Below are positions 15,884-23,293 of a DNA stretch of 34,345 nucleotides, one piece after another. The position numbers were made by a program, and so were the translations under genes. The notes under the pieces were generated by a model, which did no database searches, was not told the origin of the DNA, and saw nothing but the letters and a program-made list of their open reading frames with translations. Source of the DNA: Leptotrichia sp. oral taxon 215 str. W9775 (GTDB taxonomy: Bacteria; Fusobacteriota; Fusobacteriia; Fusobacteriales; Leptotrichiaceae); assembly GCF_000469505.1 (NCBI RefSeq), contig NZ_KI272839.1:1-34345 (forward strand). Direction: 5' to 3'. The first letter of the stretch is position 1; every line of letters starts with the position of its first letter.

Positions 15884-16429
15884 ATGAAAAAGAATATATT
15901 AAAAATACTGAAAAAAAATAAAATAAAAGATGAGGAAGAAAATATTATAGTAGATTCATTAGAATTTATAAGATTAATAGTAGATTTAGAAGAAAGTTAT
16001 AAAATAAAATTTGATGATGAAGATTTAATTTTTGAAAATTTTTCTTCAATAAATCGAATTATTGAAATAATAAAAAAAAGGAAGTTATTAAATTATAAAA
16101 ATTATCTAAATCAAAAAATAAAAGTGAAAGTAGATAGAAAATTAGGAGATAAACATCCGGAATACGAGTATATTTATTCTTTAAATTATGGTTATATTCC
16201 TAATACTGAAAGTGAAGACGGTGAAGAAATAGATGTTTATATTTTAGGGGAGTTTGATCCATTAGAAGAATTTGAAGGAGTATGTCGGGCGATAATTTAC
16301 AGAGTAGATGATATAGAAAATAAATTAATTGTTACTGCGGAGGATAAAAAATATTCAAGTGATCAAATAAAAGCTCTTGTAGAGTTTCAAGAAAGATTTT
16401 TTAAGACAGAAATAATAATGGAGAAATAA
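15884..16429 (+). CDS. acyl carrier protein-inorganic pyrophosphatase fusion
   Basis: A complete 181-residue gene with two domains. Residues 1-66 form an acyl-carrier-like domain: VDSLEFIRLIVDLEESY places the phosphopantetheine-accepting Ser at about residue 25. Residues 75-180 match the short clostridial-type inorganic pyrophosphatase: DRKLGDKHPEYEYIYSLNYGYIP, then DGEEIDVYILG (acidic metal ligands at about 112, 114 and 117) and FQERFF near the end. In this subgroup the second acid is Glu rather than the Asp of classical DGDPxD. The SD AAGGTG overlaps the end of the upstream ligase fragment. A carrier and a pyrophosphatase on one chain beside an adenylating enzyme makes chemical sense: the ligase loads the carrier and releases PPi, which the second domain can remove. 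Codons are more A/T-biased than in neighbours. I do not know a characterised example. Confidence 0.72.
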   Translation: MKKNILKILKKNKIKDEEENIIVDSLEFIRLIVDLEESYKIKFDDEDLIFENFSSINRIIEIIKKRKLLNYKNYLNQKIKVKVDRKLGDKHPEYEYIYSLNYGYIPNTESEDGEEIDVYILGEFDPLEEFEGVCRAIIYRVDDIENKLIVTAEDKKYSSDQIKALVEFQERFFKTEIIMEK

Positions 16430-16430
16430 T

Positions 16431-16508
16431 ATGGAAATAATAATTTTTTTAACTGTATCACCAGAAAGTCATAGAACAGCAGAAGAAAATTTAGGAATTG
16501 AATATTTA
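16431..16508 (+). pseudogene. 5' fragment of a probable B12-binding radical SAM gene
   Basis: The ATG one base after the preceding stop begins MEIIIFLTVSPESHRTAEEN followed by LGIEYLA. A beta-strand, Ser-Pro and then a GxENLGIxYLAxYL pattern is the usual opening of cobalamin-binding radical SAM proteins. Only about 26 codons remain; at GCATCAAA (16509) the frame passes straight into the DUF937 tail. The assignment rests on this short motif and is tentative; the truncation is certain. It suggests the source cluster was ligase, carrier-pyrophosphatase, radical SAM. Confidence 0.45.
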
Positions 16509-16646
16509 GCATCAAATTTTGGATCAGAAGCGGGAGCATCAGGAATTATGGATGTTGTTACAAATCTTCTGGATGCAAATAAAGATGGAAATGTAATGGA
16601 TGATATAATGGGAATGGTTGGAAAATTCTTTGGTGGAAACAAATAG
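16509..16646 (+). pseudogene. 3' fragment of a second DUF937 gene, fused in frame to the radical SAM start
   Basis: It encodes SNFGSEAGASGIMDVVTNLL and then the DANKDGNVMDDI loop and stop, matching the last 46 residues of the intact protein at 14150-14740 with several substitutions. The 5' three quarters are missing. It reads in frame with the ATG at 16431, so a chimeric protein of 71 residues could be made. Confidence 0.85.
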
Positions 16647-16652
16647 ATAAGT

Positions 16653-16702
16653 AAAATGAGAATACTTTGAAGATGAAAAAATAAGAGTAGTCTCATTTTT
16701 TA
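16653..16702 (+). terminator. intrinsic terminator, second copy
   Basis: AAAATGAGA (16653-16661) pairs with TCTCATTTT (16691-16699), and TACT (16663-16666) with AGTA (16686-16689), followed by Ts. It is the counterpart of the terminator at 14747. Confidence 0.75.
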
Positions 16703-16737
16703 TTTAACAGCTTATTTGGAAAAAATAAAATTAAAAA

Positions 16738-16767
16738 TTGAAAAATAGTATAAAAGTATTATATAAT
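16738..16767 (+). promoter_or_regulatory. promoter of the intact DMT transporter gene
   Basis: TTGAAA (16738-16743), an 18-bp spacer and TATAAT (16762-16767), the same layout as the promoter at 14831. The transporter start is only 54 bases downstream, with no structured leader between. Confidence 0.72.
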
Positions 16768-16780
16768 AACTTTGCGAAGA

Positions 16781-16907
16781 GAAAAACACAAAGGAAGATA
16801 GAATACGAAAGGACATCATCATGGAAAGACAGGATAATGGACAAAATGAGAAAAATGCCAAAATAAGGCTTATGGCCGCAATGTTTATTTTTGGAACAAT
16901 TGGAATA
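16781..16907 (+). repeat. repeat unit B': yjdF last codons and transporter 5' end
   Basis: Second copy of 15396-15522. It starts with GAAAAACACAAAGGAAGATAG, which reads Glu-Lys-His-Lys-Gly-Arg-stop, the end of YjdF, although no yjdF gene remains in this copy. This shows the copy lost riboswitch and yjdF by deletion. Confidence 0.8.
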
Positions 16908-17717
16908 TTTGTAAGGAATATTCCGCTGCCATCAAGTGTAATAGCACTTGCAAGGGGAATTATCGGTACATTGTTTCTGATAATTTTTACAGGAATTAAG
17001 AAAATAAAGATTTCATTTGATGAGATAAAAAATAATCTGATAATTTTATGTCTATCGGGAATGCTTATCGGAATACACTGGATTTTCCTATTTGAAGCAT
17101 ATCATCATACAACGGTTGCAATAGCGACTTTATGTTATTATCTGGCACCTGTTTTTGTTATTATTGCTTCTCCTTTTATACTGAAGGAAAAATTGTCATT
17201 AAAACAGGCAGTATGTGTAGCGGTAGCTCTTGTGGGAATGATTTTTGTCTCGGGAGTCCTTAAAAAAGGGGGACTGGAAAATCTTCAGATGACAGGGATA
17301 ATATTCGGGATAGGAGCCGCGGCAATATATGCAACAGTGGTTATTCTGAATAAACATCTGAAACAGATATCTTCCTATGCAATGACCATCATGCAGCTGG
17401 GAATGGCGGTAATGGTACTGGCACCCTATACATTCCTGACTCAGGATGTGGGAAAACTGACTTTCAGTTTTATGACAATTATATTGCTGGGAGTTGTAGG
17501 GATTGTAAATACAGGAATAACATATGGACTTTATTTTTCAGGAATAAAGGAACTTAAGGCACATACAATAGCTATTTTCAGCTATATAGACCCAATCGTT
17601 GCTATTTTTCTTTCAATAATAGTTTTAAGGGAAAAACCTGATATATTTACAATTATTGGAGGAGCACTTATTCTAGGCTCAACATTGGTAAGCGAACTGT
17701 CATCACATGGGAAATAG
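16821..17717 (+). CDS. DMT-superfamily (EamA-type) exporter
   Basis: This 298-residue membrane protein has a hydrophilic N-terminus of about 17 residues followed by ten hydrophobic segments arranged as two EamA repeats. Typical pieces are MFIFGTIGIFVRNIPLPSSV, HWIFLFEAYHHTTVAIATLC, LAPVFVIIASPFILKEKLS at the end of repeat one, and YIDPIVAIFLSIIVLREKP, its counterpart in repeat two. EamA transporters move metabolites or drugs across the inner membrane; the substrate cannot be read from sequence. The SD AAAGGA is 8 nt or so before the ATG. The first copy of this gene (15436) followed a riboswitch-controlled yjdF, which suggests export of toxic aromatic compounds; the intact copy has lost that control. 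Confidence 0.85.
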   Translation: MERQDNGQNEKNAKIRLMAAMFIFGTIGIFVRNIPLPSSVIALARGIIGTLFLIIFTGIKKIKISFDEIKNNLIILCLSGMLIGIHWIFLFEAYHHTTVAIATLCYYLAPVFVIIASPFILKEKLSLKQAVCVAVALVGMIFVSGVLKKGGLENLQMTGIIFGIGAAAIYATVVILNKHLKQISSYAMTIMQLGMAVMVLAPYTFLTQDVGKLTFSFMTIILLGVVGIVNTGITYGLYFSGIKELKAHTIAIFSYIDPIVAIFLSIIVLREKPDIFTIIGGALILGSTLVSELSSHGK

Positions 17718-17796
17718 GTAACAACAGGAAATATTTTTAATAAAAAGGTTTTAGTAGATTAAATATAAATGGGGAACTGAAGGGAGAAGAAGTATT

Positions 17797-18273
17797 ATGA
17801 AACTTTATATTAAGCAGAAGGTATTTACAATCAAGGACAAATTTACAGTAAAGGATGAAGCGGGAAATGACAAGTACTTTGTTGAAGGAAAGTTACTTTC
17901 ACTTGGTAAAAAATTTTATATATATAATATGGAGAAAGAGGAAGTTGCATATATAGAACAGAAGCTGATGAATCTTATGCCTAAATTTTTTGTATATGTA
18001 AAGGGAGAAAAAATTGCCGAAATTCATAAAAAATTCAGTTTTTTGAAACCAAAATATGAAATAGTAGGAAAAAACTGGGTAACAAATGGAGATTTGTGGG
18101 CACATGAATATAATATAACAGACATGGACAGCGGAAATCAGATTGCAAGCATGCATAAGGAATGGATGACATGGGGAGATTCGTATATGCTGGATATAGA
18201 AGATGAAAAGCATGAAATTTCCATAATGGCATTGATTCTTGCAATTGACGCTGTCATGGCAACAAAAAACTAG
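17797..18273 (+). CDS. LURP-one-related (tubby-like fold) family protein
   Basis: The 158 residues fit the bacterial LURP-one-related family (YxjI-like): MKLYIKQKVFTIKDKFTVKD, then a run of repeated strand pairs (YFVEGKLLSLGKKFYIYN, EVAYIEQKL, KPKYEIVGKNW) and a C-terminal hydrophobic helix (ISIMALILAIDAVMA). The fold is a 12-stranded barrel around a helix, as in Tubby C-terminal domains and scramblases. The bacterial function is unknown. An AGGGAG SD lies before the ATG. The stop codon is 10 bases before the ABC-F gene start, so the two are probably translated from one mRNA. Confidence 0.8.
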   Translation: MKLYIKQKVFTIKDKFTVKDEAGNDKYFVEGKLLSLGKKFYIYNMEKEEVAYIEQKLMNLMPKFFVYVKGEKIAEIHKKFSFLKPKYEIVGKNWVTNGDLWAHEYNITDMDSGNQIASMHKEWMTWGDSYMLDIEDEKHEISIMALILAIDAVMATKN

Positions 18274-18283
18274 AGGAGATGAA

Positions 18284-20218
18284 ATGAGTTTAGTACAGTT
18301 TAATAAGGTATATAAGCAGTTTGCAGGAGATTTTATACTGAAGGACATAAGTTTTTCCATAGAAGAAAAGGATAAAATAGGACTTGTGGGACTTAACGGT
18401 GTTGGAAAATCTACCATTATAAGAATGCTGCTTGGAAAAGAAAGAGTTGACGGAGCTGAAAATAATCCTAATGAAATAGGAGAAATAATAAAAAGTCCAT
18501 CAATGAGGATAGGATATTTATCCCAGAATCATGAATTTTCAGATGAAAGAAATACAATATATGAGGAAATGATGTCTGTTTTTTCTGAAGAGAGGGAAAT
18601 ATGGAATAAATTACAGAAGGTGAATATGCTTCTGGGAACTGCTGAAGGGGAAGAACTGGAAAATCTTATAAACCAATCTGCAGAGTTGTCCTCCCTTTAT
18701 GAAGCGAAAAACGGTTATGAAATAGAGTATAAGATAAAGCAGATACTTACAGGGCTTGAATTGACAGATGAATACTATAATCTTTATCTGAAGGATTTAA
18801 GCGGTGGAGAACGTACAAGAGTGTCATTAGCAAAACTTCTTCTGATTGAACCGGATCTGCTTATACTTGATGAGCCGACAAACCATCTGGATCTTGTTTC
18901 TATAGAATGGCTGGAGGACTATCTGAAAAGGTATAACAAGGCATTCCTTCTTGTTTCGCATGACAGGATTTTTCTTGATAATGTATGTAATAAAATATAC
19001 GAGATAGAAAATAGGAAATTATATAAATATGACGGAAATTTTTCTTCTTTCATACTGCAGAAGGAAATGATTTTAAAAGGTGAAATAAAAAGATATGAAA
19101 AAGAGCAGGAAAAAATTAGGAAAATGGAAGAGTATATTGATAGATTCCGTGCGGGAATAAAAGCAAGACAGGCAAAAGGGAGACAGAAAATACTCGACAG
19201 AATAGAAAGAATGGATGATCCTGTTTTTAATCCCCAGAGAATGAAGCTGAAGTTTGAAACAGACGGTATAAGCGGAGATAATGTACTCAAGGTGGAAGGG
19301 ATTGAAAAGACTTTTGGAGATAAGAAAGTCTTAAATAATATAAGTTTTAAGCTTTACAAGGGAGAAAGAGTGGGGATTATAGGAAAAAATGGTATTGGGA
19401 AATCTACTCTTCTTAAGATAATTGCCGGAAAGCTTGAAAAGGATGCAGGAGAAGTTGAATTTGGTGCGAGAGTGAAAATGGGATACTATGATCAGGATCA
19501 TCAGGATTTAACGTCTGCAAACAACATACTGCAGGAAATAAACGTATCTCTCAACCTGACGGAAGAATATTTAAGAAATCTTGCAGGAGGATTCCTTTTT
19601 TCAGGAGAAGATGTTTTAAAGAAAATTGAAAAATTAAGCGGTGGAGAGAAAGTAAGGGTATCCTTTCTGAAACTTTACATGAAAAGGGCAAACTTTCTTA
19701 TACTTGATGAGCCGACAAACCATCTTGACATTTATTCCATAGAAGTACTTGAAGATGCACTTGAAAATTTTGACGGAACAATGCTTGTAGTTTCCCATAA
19801 CAGACATTTTCTGGATAGCGTATGTAATACGATTTACTACCTTGATGAAAATGGACTTACAAAATTTAAGGGAAATTATGAAGATTACAAGGAAAGCCTC
19901 AAGAATGCAAAAACTTCATCCCAGACAGCTGAAGAAATTGAAATAAAGGAAGAGCGTAAGCTTTCCTATCAGGAGCAGAAGGAGCTGAGCAAAAAGATTT
20001 CTAAATTGAAAAGGGATGTAGCGAAACTGGAAGATGAAATGGAAAAAATTACAGTGAAGAGGGAAGAACTGAATATAGAATATGAAGCTGCAGGAAAACG
20101 TAATGATCTCGGAAAATTAATGGAAATACAGGAGCAGTTTGACAAACTCGAAGAGGAAGAAATGTCAAAAATGGAAGAGTGGGATGAAAAGTCTGAGGAA
20201 TTAAAGAAATATATGTAG
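18284..20218 (+). CDS. ABC-F family ATPase (translation factor type)
   Basis: A 645-residue protein with two ABC ATPase domains and no membrane segments, the hallmark of ABC-F proteins, which bind the ribosomal E site or have related roles. Domain 1 has Walker A GLNGVGKST (about 36-44), LSGGERTRVSLAKLL and LLILDEPTNHLD. The inter-domain linker (about 245-315) is highly charged, as expected of a P-site tRNA interaction motif. Domain 2 has GKNGIGKST (about 367-375), LSGGEKVRVSF and FLILDEPTNHLD. A C-terminal coiled coil (about 560-645) rich in Lys and Glu resembles Uup-type members. An in-frame ATG at 18239 lies inside the preceding gene; AGAGGAG (18272-18278) is 5 nt before ATG 18284, which is chosen. 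Whether it is a housekeeping or resistance ABC-F cannot be decided. Confidence 0.9.
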   Translation: MSLVQFNKVYKQFAGDFILKDISFSIEEKDKIGLVGLNGVGKSTIIRMLLGKERVDGAENNPNEIGEIIKSPSMRIGYLSQNHEFSDERNTIYEEMMSVFSEEREIWNKLQKVNMLLGTAEGEELENLINQSAELSSLYEAKNGYEIEYKIKQILTGLELTDEYYNLYLKDLSGGERTRVSLAKLLLIEPDLLILDEPTNHLDLVSIEWLEDYLKRYNKAFLLVSHDRIFLDNVCNKIYEIENRKLYKYDGNFSSFILQKEMILKGEIKRYEKEQEKIRKMEEYIDRFRAGIKARQAKGRQKILDRIERMDDPVFNPQRMKLKFETDGISGDNVLKVEGIEKTFGDKKVLNNISFKLYKGERVGIIGKNGIGKSTLLKIIAGKLEKDAGEVEFGARVKMGYYDQDHQDLTSANNILQEINVSLNLTEEYLRNLAGGFLFSGEDVLKKIEKLSGGEKVRVSFLKLYMKRANFLILDEPTNHLDIYSIEVLEDALENFDGTMLVVSHNRHFLDSVCNTIYYLDENGLTKFKGNYEDYKESLKNAKTSSQTAEEIEIKEERKLSYQEQKELSKKISKLKRDVAKLEDEMEKITVKREELNIEYEAAGKRNDLGKLMEIQEQFDKLEEEEMSKMEEWDEKSEELKKYM

Positions 20219-20290
20219 TAGGAAAAATTTTACAGATGGTTTTAAATCCAGTAATGGAATTATGGCATACTGAAATATAGAAAAATATAA

Positions 20291-20345
20291 GAAAGGGGGC
20301 AGGCTATTTTAAAATATTTTTTAGATTAGCCTGGATAATATAGTT
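20291..20345 (+). promoter_or_regulatory. SD-hairpin-start leader of the 20346 gene
   Basis: GAAAGGGGG (20291-20299) is the only SD-like sequence, 46 nt before the ATG. Between them CAGGCTA (20300-20306) and TAGCCTG (20327-20333) form a perfect 7-bp stem with a 20-nt AT-rich loop. Closing the stem leaves about 12 nt between SD and ATG. The layout is the same as before mraY. Confidence 0.5.
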
Positions 20346-21266
20346 ATGAAAGAAGAAAAAGATTATGTTGAGATTGAAAGAAACAGGGAAAAGAAATTTA
20401 TATCAGATGAAAAAGTTGAAAAAATTGTAAACTGTGTGGATATATCTGATAATGAAAAAAAAATTATTAAATATAGTACAGTTACTTATAAGAATTTGTT
20501 AAAATGGCTGGTTATAGGATTGGTATCTTTAGCATTGGCACAGTTAATTAAATGGTTCATATTTGTGACATTGTTTGCAGGATATTGTTGTTTTTCCATA
20601 TTGATGACAATATTATTTAATGGAATAAAAACTTTGGAATTAAAGGAAAAATCCTTTTTATACAGTCCTGAAAAGGAAGATATAGACTATAATTCGCTGG
20701 AATATTTTATAATAACTACATATTCGGGGTATTTTCTTGCTTACAGGAATAACAGGAATTATTGGAGAACAATACCTTCCATAGCATTTCCGGATGGAAC
20801 TGTACATGATTTTCTGAAAAATTATTTGCTGGAAAAAATTCCGACATCACAGAGTATTATAAATTCAGGGGGAGAAGAGGTCTTTCATGTCAGAGATGAG
20901 GAAGATATAAAAAAGGATTACAGGAAGAGGGATTTTTTTGGGAAAAGAAGAGATAGAATATTCCGTGCAATGAGGGATAAAGTTGTCCCGCTTAAAAGAC
21001 TTCAGGAGGAAGTAAAAAAAGCTTATGAAGAAAGTAATAATAAGCTGGTAATAAAAAAAGAAGGTTTAGTAGTAAAAGAGAAAATTTATCCATGGGAAAA
21101 ATTAAAGCCTATTAAATTAGAAAAATCATTTGGAGGTCTTGTGGAAATAAAAACATTGCATGATGAAATAGTTTTTTCTTCAAGAACAACTGCGATAACA
21201 AGAGTTCCATTATTTGAAGCATTGTATAATTCAATGATTAAGGAAAGAAAATCAAATATATTATAG
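20346..21266 (+). CDS. membrane protein of unknown function
   Basis: The 306 residues start with a charged cytoplasmic segment (about 1-50), then two adjacent hydrophobic helices (about 52-70 and 72-92) that would make a hairpin in the inner membrane. A long soluble region follows: a first part containing YNSLEYFIITTYSGYFLAYR, a basic stretch DYRKRDFFGKRRDRIFRAMR (about 195-215), and a C-terminal strand-rich part ending with IPYPWEKLKPIKL-like and ITRVPLFEALY segments. The last part recalls YcxB/PH-like domains, but I cannot assign a family with confidence. It is followed by a terminator shared with cstA. The start has no nearby SD (see the leader). Confidence 0.7.
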   Translation: MKEEKDYVEIERNREKKFISDEKVEKIVNCVDISDNEKKIIKYSTVTYKNLLKWLVIGLVSLALAQLIKWFIFVTLFAGYCCFSILMTILFNGIKTLELKEKSFLYSPEKEDIDYNSLEYFIITTYSGYFLAYRNNRNYWRTIPSIAFPDGTVHDFLKNYLLEKIPTSQSIINSGGEEVFHVRDEEDIKKDYRKRDFFGKRRDRIFRAMRDKVVPLKRLQEEVKKAYEESNNKLVIKKEGLVVKEKIYPWEKLKPIKLEKSFGGLVEIKTLHDEIVFSSRTTAITRVPLFEALYNSMIKERKSNIL

Positions 21267-21270
21267 AGAC

Positions 21271-21322
21271 AAAAAAACAGTCAAACAAGATTTTATTTCA
21301 AATTCTTCGTTTGACTGTTTTT
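21271..21322. terminator. bidirectional intrinsic terminator
   Basis: AAAAACAGTCAAAC (21273-21286) and GTTTGACTGTTTTT (21309-21322) are perfect 14-base inverted arms with T tracts for both strands. It serves the gene ending at 21266 (+) and cstA ending at 21339 (-). Confidence 0.9.
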
Positions 21323-21338
21323 CTATTTATTCAGCTGT

Positions 21339-22811
21339 TTATTTTGCAACGTTTAATTGTTCAGCTTTTGGAGTACTATTTAGCTTACGTCTGTAATTAA
21401 ATAATAATGCTGTACAGATAGCAGTAACTGCAGCTGCAATTAATGTTCCATAAAGTTCGATAGTATGAACAGGTACACCTTTAAAGAATCTTACGAAACC
21501 TTCCGGAGCTATTACGATATAAGTTGTAACAACCATTGTCATGAACATTGAAGGAATTAATGCAAATACAAATGGTTTTCCCTTTTTAACAAGCCACACT
21601 GTTGCAGTCCATAATGAAACAGCGGCAAGAGTTTGGTTTGCCCATGCAAAGTATCTCCAAATAATGTTGAAGTCAATAGTTGTTAAATAAATACCGATAG
21701 CAAATAAAGGTATTGCGATAAAGAATCTGTTTTTAATTGGGGCCTGTTTAATTTTAAAGATGTCGGCAATAATTAATCTTGATCCTCTGAAAGCAGTATC
21801 CCCTGATGTAATAGGACAAGCAACAACTCCAAGTACTGCTAAAAATGCTCCGAAAATACCAAGTAACTGAACAGATGCTTTATTTACTACAATTGCAGGT
21901 GAACCAGCAGCAGCTAATTCTTTTATTCCGCCAAACACAGTCATGGCAGCGGCAGCCCATATCAATGCAACAACACCTTCAGCAATCATTGCACCATAGA
22001 ATACTCTTCTTCCTTCAGTTTCATTTTTTATACAACGGGCAACCATTGGAGACTGAGTAGCATGGAAACCACTTACTGCACCACAGGCTATTGAAATAAA
22101 TAGATAAGGAAAAATCGAAATACCTTTAGGATGTAAATTTCCTTTAAAAACTTCAGTAACTTCAGGAATTACAAAAGCTCCTGTAAATTGACCATAAACT
22201 AACATAGTTCCGATACCGACTGCCATAAATAGCAACGCAAAACCGAAAATTGGATAAATTTTTGCAATAATTTTATCAAGCGGAAGAACTGTTGCTAAAA
22301 TATAATAAATAATTATGATAATTGTAAAAGTCATAGCACTGACACCTGGAATCAAATTGTGAAGAATGTCGGCAGGTGATTTTATAAATACAACTCCAAC
22401 AAGTAACAATAAAATGATTGAGAAAACCCTCATAACCTGCTGCATTACAACACCTAAGTTTTCTCCAACAATTTCCCCAATACTGCTTCCTTTATCCCTA
22501 AGTGAAAGCATACCAATCAAGTAGTCATGAACTGCTCCTCCAAAAATACATCCGAATACAATCCATAAGAATGCGGCCGGTCCCCACAAAGCCCCTGCAA
22601 TAGCCCCAAAAATTGGACCTGTTCCTGCAATGTTAAGAAATTGAATAAGGAATGCTTTTGGTGTACTAACTTCTACATAGTCCACACCATCATAACATTC
22701 TACTGCAGGCGTAGTTCTCTTCGGATCAATTCCAAAGACTTTTTCTACGAATTTTCCGTAAATTACGTAGCCTAAAATAAGAGCGATAATCGCTAAAATA
22801 AAAGAAATCAT
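21339..22811 (-). CDS. cstA: CstA-family peptide/pyruvate transporter
   Basis: This 490-residue, strongly hydrophobic protein with many membrane helices matches the carbon-starvation CstA family (pyruvate or peptide uptake). Diagnostic segments include NIAGTGPIFGAIAGALWGP, WIVFGCIFGGAVHDYLIGM, ISIACGAVSGFHATQSPMVA and CPITSGDTAFRGSRLI. It is of the shorter type (about 500 residues) rather than the roughly 700-residue E. coli CstA/BtsT. The frame is open to 22847, but the start at 22811 has a GGAGG SD (complement of 22819-22823) at 7-nt spacing and gives MISFILAIIALIL directly as the first helix; it is chosen. It is the only minus-strand gene of the window. Confidence 0.9.
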   Translation of the reverse strand: MISFILAIIALILGYVIYGKFVEKVFGIDPKRTTPAVECYDGVDYVEVSTPKAFLIQFLNIAGTGPIFGAIAGALWGPAAFLWIVFGCIFGGAVHDYLIGMLSLRDKGSSIGEIVGENLGVVMQQVMRVFSIILLLLVGVVFIKSPADILHNLIPGVSAMTFTIIIIIYYILATVLPLDKIIAKIYPIFGFALLFMAVGIGTMLVYGQFTGAFVIPEVTEVFKGNLHPKGISIFPYLFISIACGAVSGFHATQSPMVARCIKNETEGRRVFYGAMIAEGVVALIWAAAAMTVFGGIKELAAAGSPAIVVNKASVQLLGIFGAFLAVLGVVACPITSGDTAFRGSRLIIADIFKIKQAPIKNRFFIAIPLFAIGIYLTTIDFNIIWRYFAWANQTLAAVSLWTATVWLVKKGKPFVFALIPSMFMTMVVTTYIVIAPEGFVRFFKGVPVHTIELYGTLIAAAVTAICTALLFNYRRKLNSTPKAEQLNVAK

Positions 22812-23293
22812 AAAAAAACCTCCAAAAATTAAAAAATTAATTTTCATATATGTATATAAAAATTATCTAACTACTCTGTTCTAATATGATAACTTGATTT
22901 TTCAAAAAAGCAAGAGCATCATTAGAGATTTAATTAAAATATAATTGTTGATTTCAAAAGAGTATAGTAGACTTAATATTGAAAAATGAGGACTTTAAGG
23001 TAAAAATATTCTTCAGAAAAAACAAAATAAAATTTTTAAAAAATATATTTTAGAATAAACTATATGTGTAAAAAATTAGAGATTTCTGATATAATGTAAA
23101 TTAACTAAAATCAAACCAAAAATAAAATTTTTAAAGATAATATGATAGAGATATCTTATGCTTATAAAATGGTAGTTAAAATATATAATCACTAAAATAT
23201 TGTAAAATCGAGTATATCGTAATAAAAAGAGAAAAGAATTTTTAAGAAAAAGAATAAAAATTAAAGATTTCATTTTGATTAAAGGGGAAAAAA
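22812..23293. other. 482-base AT-rich divergent intergenic region
   Basis: It separates cstA (leftward) from the SIR2 operon (rightward). It holds the cstA SD (complement of 22819-22823) and, on the plus strand, an extended -10 element at 23087-23095. No gene, inverted-repeat terminator, integrase site or tandem repeat was found. A clear cstA promoter was not identified. Confidence 0.6.
23067..23095 (+). promoter_or_regulatory. candidate promoter of the SIR2-restriction operon
   Basis: A perfect extended -10 (TGATATAAT, 23087-23095) with a weak -35 TGTAAA (23067-23072) at 17-bp spacing. It would leave a 5' UTR of about 190 nt before the GTG at 23294. A second TATAAT at 23184-23189 has no good -35. 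Confidence 0.45.

Larger units (their letters stand above)
16509..16780 (+). repeat. repeat unit B: DUF937 3' end, terminator, promoter
   Basis: Second, diverged copy of 14603-14873, ending at the same AACTTTGCGAAGA. It is followed directly by repeat unit B' without riboswitch or yjdF. Confidence 0.85.

Noticed and set aside
21845..22060. Plus-strand 71-codon ORF, Gln/Leu-rich
   Set aside because: It lies entirely antisense to the well-supported cstA gene and has the composition expected of a shadow frame.
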